A stretch of 64,000 nt of DNA. Origin: Pelomyxa schiedti (Eukaryota; Evosea; Pelobiontida; Pelomyxidae). The stretch spans positions 54,158 to 118,157 of the forward strand of contig JAHLWZ010000813.1 in NCBI GenBank assembly GCA_020536535.1, given 5' to 3'. Of the stretch, positions 1 to 17,997 are shown in pieces (within the stretch, counting starts at the first letter, position 1; every line of letters begins with the position of its first letter). The notes below the pieces were generated by a model. It was not told the DNA's origin, searched no databases, and worked only from the letters and a program-made list of their open reading frames with translations. The translations under genes were made by a program, and so were the position numbers.

Positions 1-1001
1 GTAGCAAAATGATCCAAACCAAAGGTTTCGATCAACCACTTCAGGATGAGAAACTGGCCTTTGTGTGCCGAGACCAGTAGCAAATCCCCGGTCATCAATT
101 TGTTTCCTTCATTGATTTGGAACAAGTTACTCATAATCCATTTGAAAACTTCCAAGTGTCCGTTTGAACATACTTCCTCCATAAGGTGAAACACACCCCT
201 CCTGCTCCAGAATTCCTCCACTAAGATATTTTCCTCCCGGAATACAGAACCCATAGACCGCCACTCCAGTAGTGAGGGTACCTATGTACATCCCCCACAT
301 TTAGTTGATGAATGAAACCACTTCTTGAGGATGGTTTTTTCCAAAAAAAAAAAAAAAAAAGAGGCCAGTCGCACCACAGTGCCACCACTACCAGCTTCCA
401 GAGCGCTGCTAGTGCCATAATCGAAGCTAACTGCGGTAGTTCCCCCCTTTGCTGGCCAGAATAGCCACCTCCTCGCCCTGGCCCTGTCCCCAGGCCCCTC
501 GCCCCCCTCCTCCACCCAGCACTCGCAGTTGGTCCCGACGAACCTCTGAGCGATTTCCAAGTGCCCGCCCATGCACAGCCCCGTCAGCACGGCAATCTGC
601 TCCCGGGCCCGCTTCCTCCCCTCCCTCTCCCGCTCCCAGTCCCCGTCCCCCCCTCCGCCTTCGGCCCGGCGTGCTTTCTTGCCGGCTGCGACGAGCCACG
701 CGACGCAGCGGGGGCTGGGGGCCGCCGCGGCGTCCTCGAGGGCGCGGTAGTGCGCGCTGGAGAGCCTGGCCCACTCCCACAGAGGGGGCGGGGCGACGGC
801 GCGGCAGCACAGCGCGACGAGGGGGAACGCCGCCTCCGCCGCCCGCAGCAGGCACGACGTGGCCGCCGCGGGGAGCAGCCGCACAGGGCGGACGCTGACA
901 CGGGCGGGGACCAACACCCACGGCACCAACACTTGCTCCCACAGTAGGCGCGAAAGCCAAACCACCCGCGCAGACGCCCCAGGGTCGACAGCGATGTTCA
1001 T
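1..1001 (-). CDS. Ankyrin-repeat-type protein, 5' part (runs off window start)
   Basis: The ATG at 1001 opens a GC-rich first exon (to about 430). It begins MNIAVDPG and contains LLWEQVLVPWVLVPARV and, near its end, the ankyrin-like motif GGHLEIAQRFVG. A second exon starts near 290 and reads CSNGHLEVFKWIMSN followed by GQFLILKWLIETFGL, two more ankyrin-like helix pairs. The frame stays open to base 1, so the gene continues outside. The intron between them holds a 17-18 nt T tract (A tract on + at about 343-360). The GHLEVxxWL pattern is typical of large degenerate ankyrin families in amoebae. The partner and function are unknown. An in-frame upstream Met exists, but it would overlap the divergent AFG2-like gene, so 1001 is preferred. 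Splice sites are approximate. Confidence 0.6.
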
Positions 1002-1059
1002 GGAATTCCCGACCGCCTCGAGGGTTCTTGGAAACAATACAATCCAAGTACAAAGGCTC
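1002..1059. promoter_or_regulatory. 58-bp divergent intergenic region
   Basis: Only 58 bp separate the inferred start codons of the ankyrin-type gene (-) and the AFG2-like gene (+). Both promoters must lie here or inside the GC-rich first exons. I recognise no TATA-like or initiator element with confidence. Confidence 0.35.
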
Positions 1060-4310
<3,251 letters not shown>

Positions 4311-4332
4311 AACGACCAAGTGCTTTTTTTAA

Positions 4333-7300
4333 TTACACTTTGGAACTATTTGTGGGTTTTACTGATTTGGGGGTGGTACTGCCACTACCCCACGAGTGCA
4401 AATTGTGGTGAAGGTTTTGTACAGGTTCTTCCAGCTCAGGGAATACTTTATACATAGAATCATACAGCGGTCCGACAACAAACTCGTTGAAAGCGCTCTG
4501 TGATGGAATCATTAGTGTTTTGGTGACCATAGATAATTAAATGTCTATCCATTAAGGTGGGTGTATCAACACAACCTGCATTTTTGGTACATTACAATCA
4601 TCTCTTTTCATGAAAGGGGAAACAGGAAGCCCAGCGCTTCGCTCTTTATCCCCTTGGGAGAGGAACTCTTCTACTACACAATGTGCCCACTTTTCACAGA
4701 TTGTCCAGTTTCGTGCTGAATTGGCGAGGTCGGCACATTTGATAAAAAGCTTGAGTGCCAGTAGCCTGGAAGTACTATCTGTGAATTTCAACGAATTTTC
4801 GGCTGTTGCGGTGCTAGACTTCCACATTCCAAGCAGTTCGACATGACTAGGTAACGTGAACAATAAAACCTAAAAATAAATTTTACCGAGACATATCAGT
4901 AGCCAGAACTAGATTAATAACAAGAGTGCGGAATTCGCGAAACCTAAGTTAGTTGTTACTTAGAGACCTGATTCAAATAAGGATACATTTCTTTGGAGAA
5001 CGAGGCTGTAAAATTCATGTCGGGCTGTTCGAGAAGTTGGAACGCTGTGGAGGCATGGAAATTCTCCAGGATAGAAATATCGTTATAGGTCATGCTGAGC
5101 TTAGATTTCGTGGCTGCTGGGAAGTTAAACTTGATTGGTACGGAACGGAGGAAAAAATACCAATAAGGAAGTTATTGTTAACACCTTGATAGTCGTCAGA
5201 TGTAAGGAAACATGAAAATCAAATACCAGGATGCTGTATATCATGAACAACGGCAGAAAATAATGCAGCAAAGTGTTCCATTGGAGTCAACTGCAAGACA
5301 CTGCCACATTTGGTCAGAAACCAATTCATCGCTTGTAGCACGTCACAGGCGTGATTCTGGGGTACTGATTATTTTTAGGTTTTTCCCCTTTTTATTTTCC
5401 TATCCTAACCTTATTGTGATACGGGGTAGTGATATAAGACTGATCCGCGGCATAGATGTAGTTATGTAAGTGTGTTGGTGATATTGCAAGGCTTTGAAGG
5501 ACTCCGCTTTTGTTGAACAGATAAGATGAAGCCTGGGCCAGAAGGGGGCCTAAATCGGTACTTAATGGGATGTCAATTACGCGTGTTTACCTTCTATTCC
5601 CAGTGGGCAAAAATCCCAGCTTTCAATTTGTTGTATTAAAGCCTGGTTGGGTTCCCCCTGCTGCCTGAATCAAAGGGAAGGAAGAATTAAAGAAGCAATC
5701 AATTGGACTAAAAGATTACAAGGCTAGGCTTCCTTGGACGAGAGCAGGTGTAGATAAAATAGGTACTGAGGTCTTGGTTAGAACTTGATCATAAAGGTAA
5801 TCCTTGATATCCGACTCGAGTTCTGTAAATTAATAAGTCGAAAATAAGTTGAGTGAAGGAGACTCCCCACCTGTTACATTACTATAGTCTACACTATACA
5901 TCTTGCGGGAGGTGATGATTCCTATTGCATATGCTAATGTATGGCTCTGCCGTGGGGATACATCTAATGATATTAGATCTATGTCCACTAGTTTGGGTGC
6001 TCACATTCTTTCAGTGACTCTAGGGCGCGCACAACACTTTCAGCAGGAGTACTGAGTAAGTCTCCTGGAGATACTCTTTGGCCGAGAACAGACTGCAAAT
6101 GCACGTTCTGCTCTTGAAGTTCGTCATTCACTTTAGCCATTTTTTTCTGATGGAATTGAGTTTGGTAAGAGTAAGGAAACGCAATACAAGTCTCCTGATC
6201 AGAAATAGTGCGATAGATAATAAGATGACAATGATTAACAATGACCCCAACGTTGGGGGCAGCCAATACACTAGATCGGACTTGGACTTGGTTGTACGGT
6301 ATTCTACAATAAACCCATTCCCAGCAGTTGCATAGTCAGTGATGAACACAAGCAGCACATGTTTTGAATAAATCGTCAGTGGCAGTGAACCGTAGCCATT
6401 GAGCAAACCAACAACAGCTCCATATGTCCCATTTTCGTCAGATAAGCGTACACTGAGTACATCACTCTCTTCAATGTAGAGAGAAGGAAATGTGAGAGTG
6501 ATTGCATCAAAGTCGCCCTTAGGGGATATCAACCACGAGCAGTAAACATTTGCCACATAGGTCATTGCCATCCCCTCTGGAGGGTAGTCACTCTGTATAG
6601 TGCCACTTGATTCTTCGACTACTACGTGCCCACTACAGCCTCGAGAACAGTCGTACCAAAATCTACCCAAGGCACAAACACATTCAGAGTTTACACAGTA
6701 TCCGTGTCCTTGTGACAGTCCGCATTGATTTGCCCGAGTGGACCCACAGGTAGCGTTTTCGGCCCCACAGGAAAGCCAATCTGAGTACTTTAGCACACAG
6801 TACACTAAACTTGATAGATACCTTTGACGTGCAATGCACTTTGAAGGAGGGTTAAATCTATGTTTGTTGTTTTTACTGCACGAAGAAAAACATAAGGAAG
6901 GGAAAATAAAGAAGGTAGATGCCTGTTGTGAGCACAATGTAATAATCTCCTGGAGGGAAGAATGCCGGGAGAACATGTTGCCCCTTCACATCAATGTCAC
7001 TATCAATTCTCTCGCCTACATCATGTAGTTTGGACCAAGAATATAAGTACCTTCCTTTTGGTTAGAGAACGAGTTTGATTTGCGGCTGTTAACCTCCAGT
7101 CCAGTATCCTATCCCCGTGGAAGATAGTATACCACGCCCATAGTGCGGGAAGCATAAGATCATACAAATTTGCACTGTGCAATATTTAGAAGGGTAACGC
7201 AGTTTTTTGTAGAGAGATACGGAACAAAGAAAGTCATATTGAACTGATCTTGAGGGCATATAGTCGTTTCCATTGAAAATTGTAACCCACAAGAAACTCC

Positions 7301-8094
7301 AGCCCAAGGTTCTTCACAGTCACACCAACCAAGGAGATCGTTGCACTCTCCATGGGCACTACAATAGCTTGTGCAACTTGGCTGGTAGCACTCCCAAGTA
7401 AAAATAAACTCCACACTGTGAACATTAACGCCACTGAGGCCAATCCCCTCACCAGCCAAGCTACTTGAATTGTCCGTAGCGAATGTGAAGTAGAGATTTA
7501 AACCAACAGTAGCCCGTGCAGAACAAGCAACAGTGGCAGAAAAAGTGGTTGGAGTTTTGGGTACAGTGCCACTCAATGGAAGATCCACAGAAGCTGTGAA
7601 ATCAGATACGCCCACGGTATTTGACTTGGAGGAAACAACCACACGATCAGAAAGATACTATGCTATGGTGTCAACAAATACAGCAGAAGGAGGGGCCAAA
7701 GATTACCTGATATTCTGTGCTGGTGTTGCCTGTTGACGAATCCCACCACCGAAAATAGATAGTAGGGTATGGATAGTTGAAATGAGGAGCATAGAGAGTC
7801 ACGTTTTCAGTCGAGAATTCTGGCTGGACTTGGCCACACACAACCACATCCTGGAACACTCCATCTTCCTGTTGTGTTTAGTTTAACAACCCAACAAACT
7901 AAAGGACAAGATAGGAAACTAATAGAATGAGGAGCAAAAAAGGGAAAAAAAAAAGGTCGAGTGCACTCAACTACATTTCTAATTTGCAGAGTCGGACAGG
8001 AGGCAATCACTCCCCGGTTAGTCAAGCCATTATGGGACGCGGCCGCGTGCAGCACCCACACCGCTACGAGCACGCACACGCCGAGACCAACCAT
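4333..8094 (-). CDS. EGF/CUB transmembrane receptor with class I cyclic-nucleotide phosphodiesterase
   Basis: Signal peptide MVGLGVCVLVAVWVLHAAA (ATG at 8094), then a beta-rich segment and an EGF-like module CTSYCSAHGECNDLLGWCDC with CEEPWAGVSC. A second Cys-rich module ends in RFWYDCSRGC (about 6640-6670). A CUB-like module follows (CSWLISPKGDFDAITLTFPSL, later GFIVEYRTT), then one membrane helix (LGSLLIIVILLSIALFLI). The cytosolic part has a short coiled region, a STPAESVVRAL motif and a complete class I PDE catalytic domain. Its metal-site motifs are TTPYHN with HACDVLQ, VVHDIQHPG (about 5226-5253), ILENFHASTAF and LATDMSR-HVELLG, then CADLANSARNW and LPVSPFMKRDD. It probably hydrolyses cAMP and/or cGMP at the inner membrane under extracellular control (inference). 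About 13 exons. The ectodomain is shared with the receptor kinases at 31740-35196 and 35384-39022. It is convergent with the AFG2 gene, with 22 bp between stops. Confidence 0.85.
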
Positions 8095-8254
8095 CAAAAC
8101 TACGTGTGGCAACTTGTACGACCTCAGAAGGAACTGAGAAAAGAGCAGACAACGCAGAAGAAACTTATGCTAAATGGGAAAACTTCAAACATCCTTTCTC
8201 CAAAATAGGGAGTTCCTAGTGCTCTGGCTTGATGCAGATCATTCTGCGCGACGA

Positions 8255-11007
8255 TCAATCCCCGAATGTCGTTTTGAACACTTCTTCCGCTTGCAGAATT
8301 TCGTGAACAAGCACTTTCTCTGCTTGTAATTTTAAGTTTGTGTGATGTAGCGGAATGTCTATCAGTTCAAAGCTTTTTGCCGACGGCGAACCACCTCGGA
8401 ACTTTCTTAGTCGGAGGGATCCCTGTGGGAAAGTGTAAGTAGCGTAAGAGAAAAGTGTTGTGAGTACCCGGAAGTTCTTCAACTTCATGATTAGCAATGG
8501 GCCCAACGTGAACTTGCTTGTTACATCGTGCACAGAGGTGGGCGTAGCAGCTCTCACACCAGAGGGTTGCTTCTTGGGTGGTGCAGTTCAAGCAACGCTT
8601 TACCGCCGGATCAGTGGAGGCGGTGATGCTCCTGGCAGAGGCATTCGAAGTCGATGCAGATGGTAGTGGTGTGTGTGTGGAAACAAAATGCTGAGCAACT
8701 TGCGCATCGTAGCTCCAATTTGGGGGTAGTTTCTCTCTGACATTGGACATCAAGTCCTCCCTTAGAAACGGATGTGATACCACTGATTTATAATTAGCCT
8801 TTGTCAGGAAGATGAAATCTTGCTTACAAGAAGGATTTTTCCATTTGAAATGAATCAAGGCCGATGGAACAAGGCCACGCTTTATCAAGTTACATTCTGG
8901 ATCTCCTAGTTGTTCCACAGGAGGTGAGGTAACTGAGATGTTGTGAGCTATTTCCGTTATTTCATTGACATAGCATACAGAGGATAAACGGATGTTCAGG
9001 GTGAGCTAAACAAGTCTGTACAAATTCGAATATTGATTGCACGTTGGCTCGTGGATGAAATGCCCGTTCTATTTCAATGCGATCAGGGAATCGGACACGT
9101 ATTTTGGCCTGGATGCCCATAAAAAAAAAATGCTTCAGAGTCCGAGTACCTTGTCAAACTGACTCCATTTTCTCATTTCCTCCCTTTCCCGTATCTCTCT
9201 TGTTTTGAGAACTGCACGGTCAGCTTCTGCTTCCCTGCGGGACATCAGTTCATGTTCACGAATGCTATTGAGATCTTCCGCTGTGATTTCATAGAATGCT
9301 TCAGGGATCTCCACTTTTTGTGTTCTTGTGATTAGCTTATGCATGAAAACAGGCGGTTCGGTTAGTGACAACTTACAAGCAGAAGGGTTGAATGGTGTAT
9401 CACATGGTGGGTAAACAGAAACAGTTTTGTCACCTTCAGGTAGATCAAAAACAATAGGCTCGGAAATCCCCTATCAACATAACAAATTTATAGAAGGGAA
9501 TGTCCTACAAACCGACGAGGCTGTGTCTTTTGCAGAAATTTTAGGTGCCTTTTCATGATGTTAAAAAAAAGGACAAAAGATATCGGCAGTAAGTCACCAT
9601 GCTGCCAGAATTTCTAAGAGAATTTTGCTGAGCCTCTTGAAATATGCGAAGCTGTTCGGCATCACTGTTTGGATGGTCAATGCTTCTTCAAAGTTCATAT
9701 GTGTACCGGGCAGCTTGGTCTGCAGCAAGCATCATTTCATAATCCCTTCTTTGAATTTCTAGTCGAGTTGCACGCTGCCTGGCCAGTTCAGCTTGGAAAG
9801 CCTCACTCTCAGCCTGCTTACGTCTTGCCTCACCTTCAGCTTGTTGGATCTTCATGGCTTCTTCAGCTTGTTTTCTTCTAGTTTCAGCTTCAGCCAAGGC
9901 TTTTTCTTCACGAAGACGCTTGGCCTCTTCTTCCACTTGCCTCCTAAGAGGTACCATTAGATGCAGACGTTGTTCGCATTAGCTCACCTTGTGGTTGTAT
10001 GTTGATGTTGAGTTATACAAACATTTAGGGAGCTTAATTACAAACCGAGCTGCTTCTTCCTGTGCTCTTTGCTGTTGGGCAACTTCGAGATCGTGCTTGC
10101 GCTTTTCCTCCTTCGGTTTGATTAGGATGATATGAGGAGGGAAAAAGGGTAACTAAAGCAGCTTTTTCAGCTTCAACGAGTCTTTTTTGTTCTTTTTCAA
10201 TTTCCACAACTTCTTCAAATGATTTCCCAGTCGAGCGATATGTCAATCTTCACACGCAAATATTAAAGTAAGTAAGAACAAAGGGGGAGAAGAACTCTTT
10301 CTTACCTGAGCAGGACAGAACCTGATGAAATGCCCAACTGCTGTAAAGTTGTACTCTGAAGAACTAGTATACCCCCAACCTGGATGCAAGTGAGTATCTT
10401 CTTACGCACAGAGAAGCAGGACCTCGCGATTCATAAAGTACAACACAGGCTGCAGATAAGAGCCACTCTTGTCAACCATTTTTGCCAATGAAGGTTGTGA
10501 AGGACTTGCACAAAGGTTCAAGATGTCCCACAATGTTGCCGAAGAGGGTGTCGAGACGACAACACGATCTCCCGATTCAGGCTGGATTGCCACGACCACA
10601 GGCTTCCCTTTTTCTAGTTATCAGGGAAAAAACAACTCAAGAGTGAGGGTCGAAAAACCAGCAGTAGAGCAAGGAGTCAGGTCCAGAGTTTGACCAGGGG
10701 CCAAGCCAGATATACGAAAAATCAGAGACATATCCAATGGCTTCCCGTTCTTGCTGCATCATTTTTTTTTTGGTTTGGTTTGGTTTGTTTAAACAAAACA
10801 TAACGCAACAAAAGCGCAACAGCAAACACGAATCCCAAGACAAAGAGAGCGTCCCAGATCTGAAAAACAAACGCACGACAAACAGTATCCCGCAGGCTGC
10901 AGACCAAAATTCGAGCACGCCGAGTCCCGCACCTGCGACAAACTAGTTGCGGGCGTAACTTTGACGGAGTAACGACGCCCCCCAAACACCACCGACAACG
11001 TGCTCAT
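8255..11007 (-). CDS. TUG/ASPSCR1-like UBX-domain protein with C-terminal B-box
   Basis: Resembles the TUG/ASPL family, p97/Cdc48 cofactors. The N-terminal ubiquitin-like domain starts MSTLSVVFGGRRYSVKVTP (ATG at 11007) and continues LDMSLIFRISGLAPGQTLDL. A second ubiquitin-like segment runs from KPVVVAIQPESGDRVVV to LQQLGISSGSVLLR. A long Lys/Glu/Arg/Gln coiled coil follows (about 9690-10240). Then comes a TUG-type segment (EPPVFMHKLITRTQKVEIPEAFYE) and a UBX domain (KIRVRFPDRIEIERAFHP, FEFVQTCLAHPEHPFIL, GLVPSALIHFKW). Unusually, a B-box-type zinc finger follows: CLNCTTQEATLWCESC, CARCNKQVHVG and NHE. The 3' end is ambiguous. One splice gives a stop at 8367, while an intron donor at the HE codon gives an extra 50-odd residues ending at 8255. 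The second tail looks protein-like, so 8255 is used. Confidence 0.8.
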
Positions 11008-11130
11008 CTTTGTCTTTGTTTTGTTGGCGGAATGAAAGATCTCTCAAATTTGTGTTTCGTCTTTTTCTCGGTGTTTGGCGGGTGATTCATCACTTCAATC
11101 AACGGGGGCGTGAGGAGGCGCAGGGGAACG

Positions 11131-12222
11131 ATGTCACTGGAGGACTTGCCCGATTTGATAGTTACACTGGTGGCGGAGCGGTGCATTCCTGCGTGGCTGG
11201 TTTCTGGGGTCCCTCCTCGTTCTATTTCTGTTTCTTACTGCGTGGACTACGCGCACCGCGGCTGGCCCCTTAGAGATGTTGTGCGTTTTGGGGCCACGTG
11301 CCGCCGGATACACTCTATTGTGGGAGCCAGTGACACGCGCCTGTTCAGGCCTCTGGCTGTTGGACTTTTCAATCTTGATGCCTCCTTAAAGGTTTTGCAT
11401 ACAATAGGGGTTTTTCCTGTAAACCTGTTTTTGTTATTTAATTCTTGCAGCCAAAGGGATTGACTTGGCTCCAAGTCTGCAAGCATTGCATTCTGAGGGA
11501 AATAAGTGGTGTATATCGTATGTGGACTATAGTCAAACAAATTAATTGGGATATAACATATGGCTGGCTGCTCAACCTTCAGACACCAGAAATTGTGAAT
11601 GTACAATAATTCGCACTCAATATCCCTTATCCCTTGACATTTAGTTAAGTGCACAGAAGAAACACCCTTGATTGGGTCTGGAAAGTTCCACAACCAAAAG
11701 TTGATGAGCCGGGACTTCGATGCAGTGTTTTCTGGTACAAGGCTACATGAGCCTGATTCCCCATTGCACTCTCTCCACCTGAACTTTGGAACCACTGCAT
11801 GCAAGTGGGTACCAAGTGATAGCACCAGCTTTATAGATGAATCCACATTCACCCCATACTTTTGCCCGAGACCTAATGAAGAAGCCGAGCTGACATGGAG
11901 ATTCCATGGAGTTTTTACCAATGATTACCATGCGCGGGATGGCATAGTTCATGGCGTAAAACTGCTCGATGACACTGTATCTGAGTGCTGTGAGCGAGTA
12001 CAAATTAAGGCCGCATACGAGTGTGAATTCCAGCCAACTGTCAGCTTCCTTGTTGGCAATGCGTACTTCCAGGTATTCTCTTCTTCTCTCATATGATTCT
12101 GATAACAAATAACTGTGGTTCAGGTGCACAATTGGTGCCTTGTGTACAATCCCGATGATCGTCTTGCTAGGTGGGTACCACACACAAATGTCTGTTTTCA
12201 AACAAACCAAGAACACCCTTGA
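11131..12222 (+). CDS. F-box protein
   Basis: ATG at 11131. The N-terminus MSLEDLPDLIVTLVAERC, then WPLRDVVRFGATCRRIHSI and TRLFRPL, fits an F-box with an insertion between its halves. F-box proteins are substrate receptors of SCF ubiquitin ligases. Downstream exons read WLQVCKHCILREISG, INWDITYGWLLNLQTPE and ETPLIGSGKFHNQKLMSRD, then a long exon (about 11653-12070) with LHSLHLNFGTTACKW and CPRPNEEAELTWRFHG. The last exon is HNWCLVYNPDDRLARW, with stop TGA at 12220. The C-terminal half matches no domain I can name and is presumably the substrate-binding part. An upstream in-frame GTG at 11110 was not used. It is divergent from the TUG-like gene, 123 bp between starts. Confidence 0.6.
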
Positions 12223-12349
12223 CGTAGTTTCCTCGAATACCGGGAAAGCACACAAACAAAAAAAAAACAACCATTCCCACGTGCAACACTGGATTTTTGT
12301 TGGTTTTTGATGAATTTGAAGATCCCACTTACTTCCTTGAACAACAAAA

Positions 12350-15638
<3,289 letters not shown>

Positions 15639-15679
15639 TAAGAACAAAATACAAGTACTTTGATATTTCCCTTTCAACT

Positions 15680-17800
15680 TTACTTGCGTTGGTTCCAGCT
15701 CAGAACAGTCACAAGCGAATGGACCCAGTCCTTATCCTCGTCATCCTTGCAAACAGAGGGCACAGGATATGGACACTGTTCCACTCTCACAAAATCGGGT
15801 GTGTTGAGTTGGATTGATGGCCGGCCGTCTATGGTCGCTCGTGCAACAGGGCAGTCATCAGGTACCTTTTGTTGACACCCATGTGGGAAGAAAGGGGAGA
15901 AAATTTAGTGTACATTCTGGAATTTAAATTTTATTTTAGATTTTTTTTTCCTATGATATATTCACGTACTTAGTAGTGTAGTAAGGAGTTGTTATTCATG
16001 TGGTGGAACATACGTGAACTTCGAGAACAGAGTGTGATGGGAATATGATGGGCCGAGATGCCAGGGTATGAGGTGCCAGGAGTGTCATAGTGATTCCATT
16101 TACACTTTGGTGAAGAAGAGGCCCTCCGGCACTGAGGTTGTATGCTGTGCTTCCAGTGGGAGTACATATGATCACCCCGTCAGCTTGCACGTGAGCAAAC
16201 TCCACCTGATCACACAGGCAGGTGAGTTTGGATAGTCTCATGTGCTCGGGATGGTCAACAACCTTGATGGAAATTAGAATTAATTGGTCTGTGGAGCTTT
16301 TTGTTCTGCTTTTGATTTGGTTTGGGGGTTGGTTGTGGAAGAAAACGGTACCACTTCATTGAGGAACGAATAGGACGCCGTTGTTATTATGCCAGTCTGT
16401 AATAATCACGAGGTGAGAAAAGTGTAAGAGTCAACAAAAAATGGAATTGAACCGGTGTTGGGTGCATGACCGAGGCTATGAGTCTCGCTCGGAGAGACAT
16501 TTTCATATCCGCGTTGTTGGTGAGAATTTTTGCTGGGGTGGAACAAATTAAGTAATGTCTCACTACAACACAGTAGAATTGTACTTAGAACTGGTTCATA
16601 TTCCGTTTGCTCATGTAGAGTCAAAAACCCTAGCGTGCCTCCTCTGAAGCATACCATTGGCGGGACTCGTTTGGGAAATATTCCTTGTGCCCACAGCAAA
16701 GTCCCTATACGAGAGTCAAATGAACTGCATTTACACTTGACAAATAATTACCATCGCCACCAAGGCATACAATGAGATCTACCTGTCAGAACATGTTTCG
16801 TCAAGGGCGAAGGTGAGAAAACCTACTTACTTTTTCTGCAAGGTCTTCTCCATCAATCCATGTTCGCAGTTTTTGTCCTCCAAGTCTTGAAAGTAGTTCT
16901 TCTGATCTTGGCAGCTCCTCGCAGCACACTGCCCGTTCGACGATAACCGTAATTCCTTGAGCAAGTAAACTGGAGCATATCCCGACAAAGACTCGTACTA
17001 CTATGAAATGTGAACGGAATATTAACATAGTGGCAGCATGCTATGCCATTTTGAAACGAAATGGAATGAAATTTCAGTATTGTACATTGTTCATTGCTTG
17101 GCTTCTTGATAATCAAGATGGTTCTTGGGGAGTCACTCCATTTCCAGGTAACACTACTGCTGCTCGGCCGGCTTGGATCCGACGGGGTGTAAACAACACC
17201 CCTCGCACAGGGAAGATCGGCTATTCCGTGAATGCAGCACCTCGCGGCACACGGCGGAACGGCGCTGGTGAGAGGAAGAGAGCCCGATGAATTCGTACGC
17301 AGCGACGGGCTCGGCGAGGTCGACAGCGAGTTGAGGCCAGGAATAGTCGTCGGGGAGCCAGTGGACAACATGTCGCCGGGCAGCATGAGCGGCCCTGAGT
17401 AGGCCATCATATTGGCAGCTATCAAAGGTGACAGGCTCCCACTGGGGACACCGGAACCACTTGAAGAGCTGGCAGCCGCGCTGGTGCCAATTGTGGGAAT
17501 GCAAGCAGAAGCGGTTGAGAGTGCGGGACTGGTGGGGGTTTTGAAGCAAGAACAAGCGGTTGTATTACTACCAATCGGCACAGATTGAATGGCACATGAC
17601 GATGATGAAGAAGTTGTGGCGGCTGGAGGGAGTTGTGATGTTGTTGGTGTTTCGAAAGTAATTATGGGAGACGAACAAGATGACAATGAAGGTGACAACA
17701 CGGGGGTCACGTCTCCTCCCATAATTGTTGAGTTTGATGTGGTGTTGGGGGGAGTTGTGTTGTTCTGTGTCGGTTGCGTGTGCGACTCCGGGTTCGTCAT
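15680..17800 (-). CDS. NAD kinase
   Basis: ATP-dependent NAD+ kinase, which makes NADP+. A long Ser/Thr/Pro-rich, low-complexity N-terminal exon (ATG at 17800, MTNPESHTQPTQ) leads into VTWKWSDSPRTILIIKKP, the family's first core strand. Next are GICSSLLAQGITVIVE and the GGDGT nucleotide-binding motif. That motif is split by an intron near 16740-16785 and reads DLIVCLGGDG then TLLWAQGIFP. PMVCFRGGTLGFLTLHE follows, then ADMKMSLRARLIASV and SFLNEVV. The second diagnostic motif is VQADGVIICTPTGSTAY, then LSAGGPLLHQSV and ITMTLLAPHTLASRP. The last exon ends CPYPVPSVCKDDEDKDW and LSWNQRK, stop TAA at 15680-15682. Size and motif order match eukaryotic cytosolic NAD kinases. The poorly conserved N-terminus may be regulatory (inference). 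Confidence 0.92.
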
Positions 17801-17997
17801 TTTCGTACTTAGTTATTTAATTTTTCTTGTTTTCGGTCGCGAACTGGGATCAGGCCCGCGAACCGTTTTTTTTGGTTTTGTTTGTTATTCTGGGTTTTTC
17901 AAAGGAGATGGTAGGTACAAAAATAGTGGACTTTTTTTCCAGTGCTGGTTGGTTTGAGATGGAACTTGTAATTCCATCTATAAGGGAAAAAACACTA

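Noticed and set aside
449-1053. Several overlapping Arg/Pro-rich ORFs on both strands
   Set aside because: GC-rich DNA leaves all frames open. Only the - strand ankyrin-type frame and the + strand AFG2 frame carry family motifs.
16435-16540. tRNA-like signal on the - strand: a GGTTCAATTCC box and a 7-base loop with CAT in the anticodon position
   Set aside because: T-stem and acceptor do not pair, D-arm spacing is wrong, and the stretch is a NAD kinase exon reading ADMKMSLRARLIASV.
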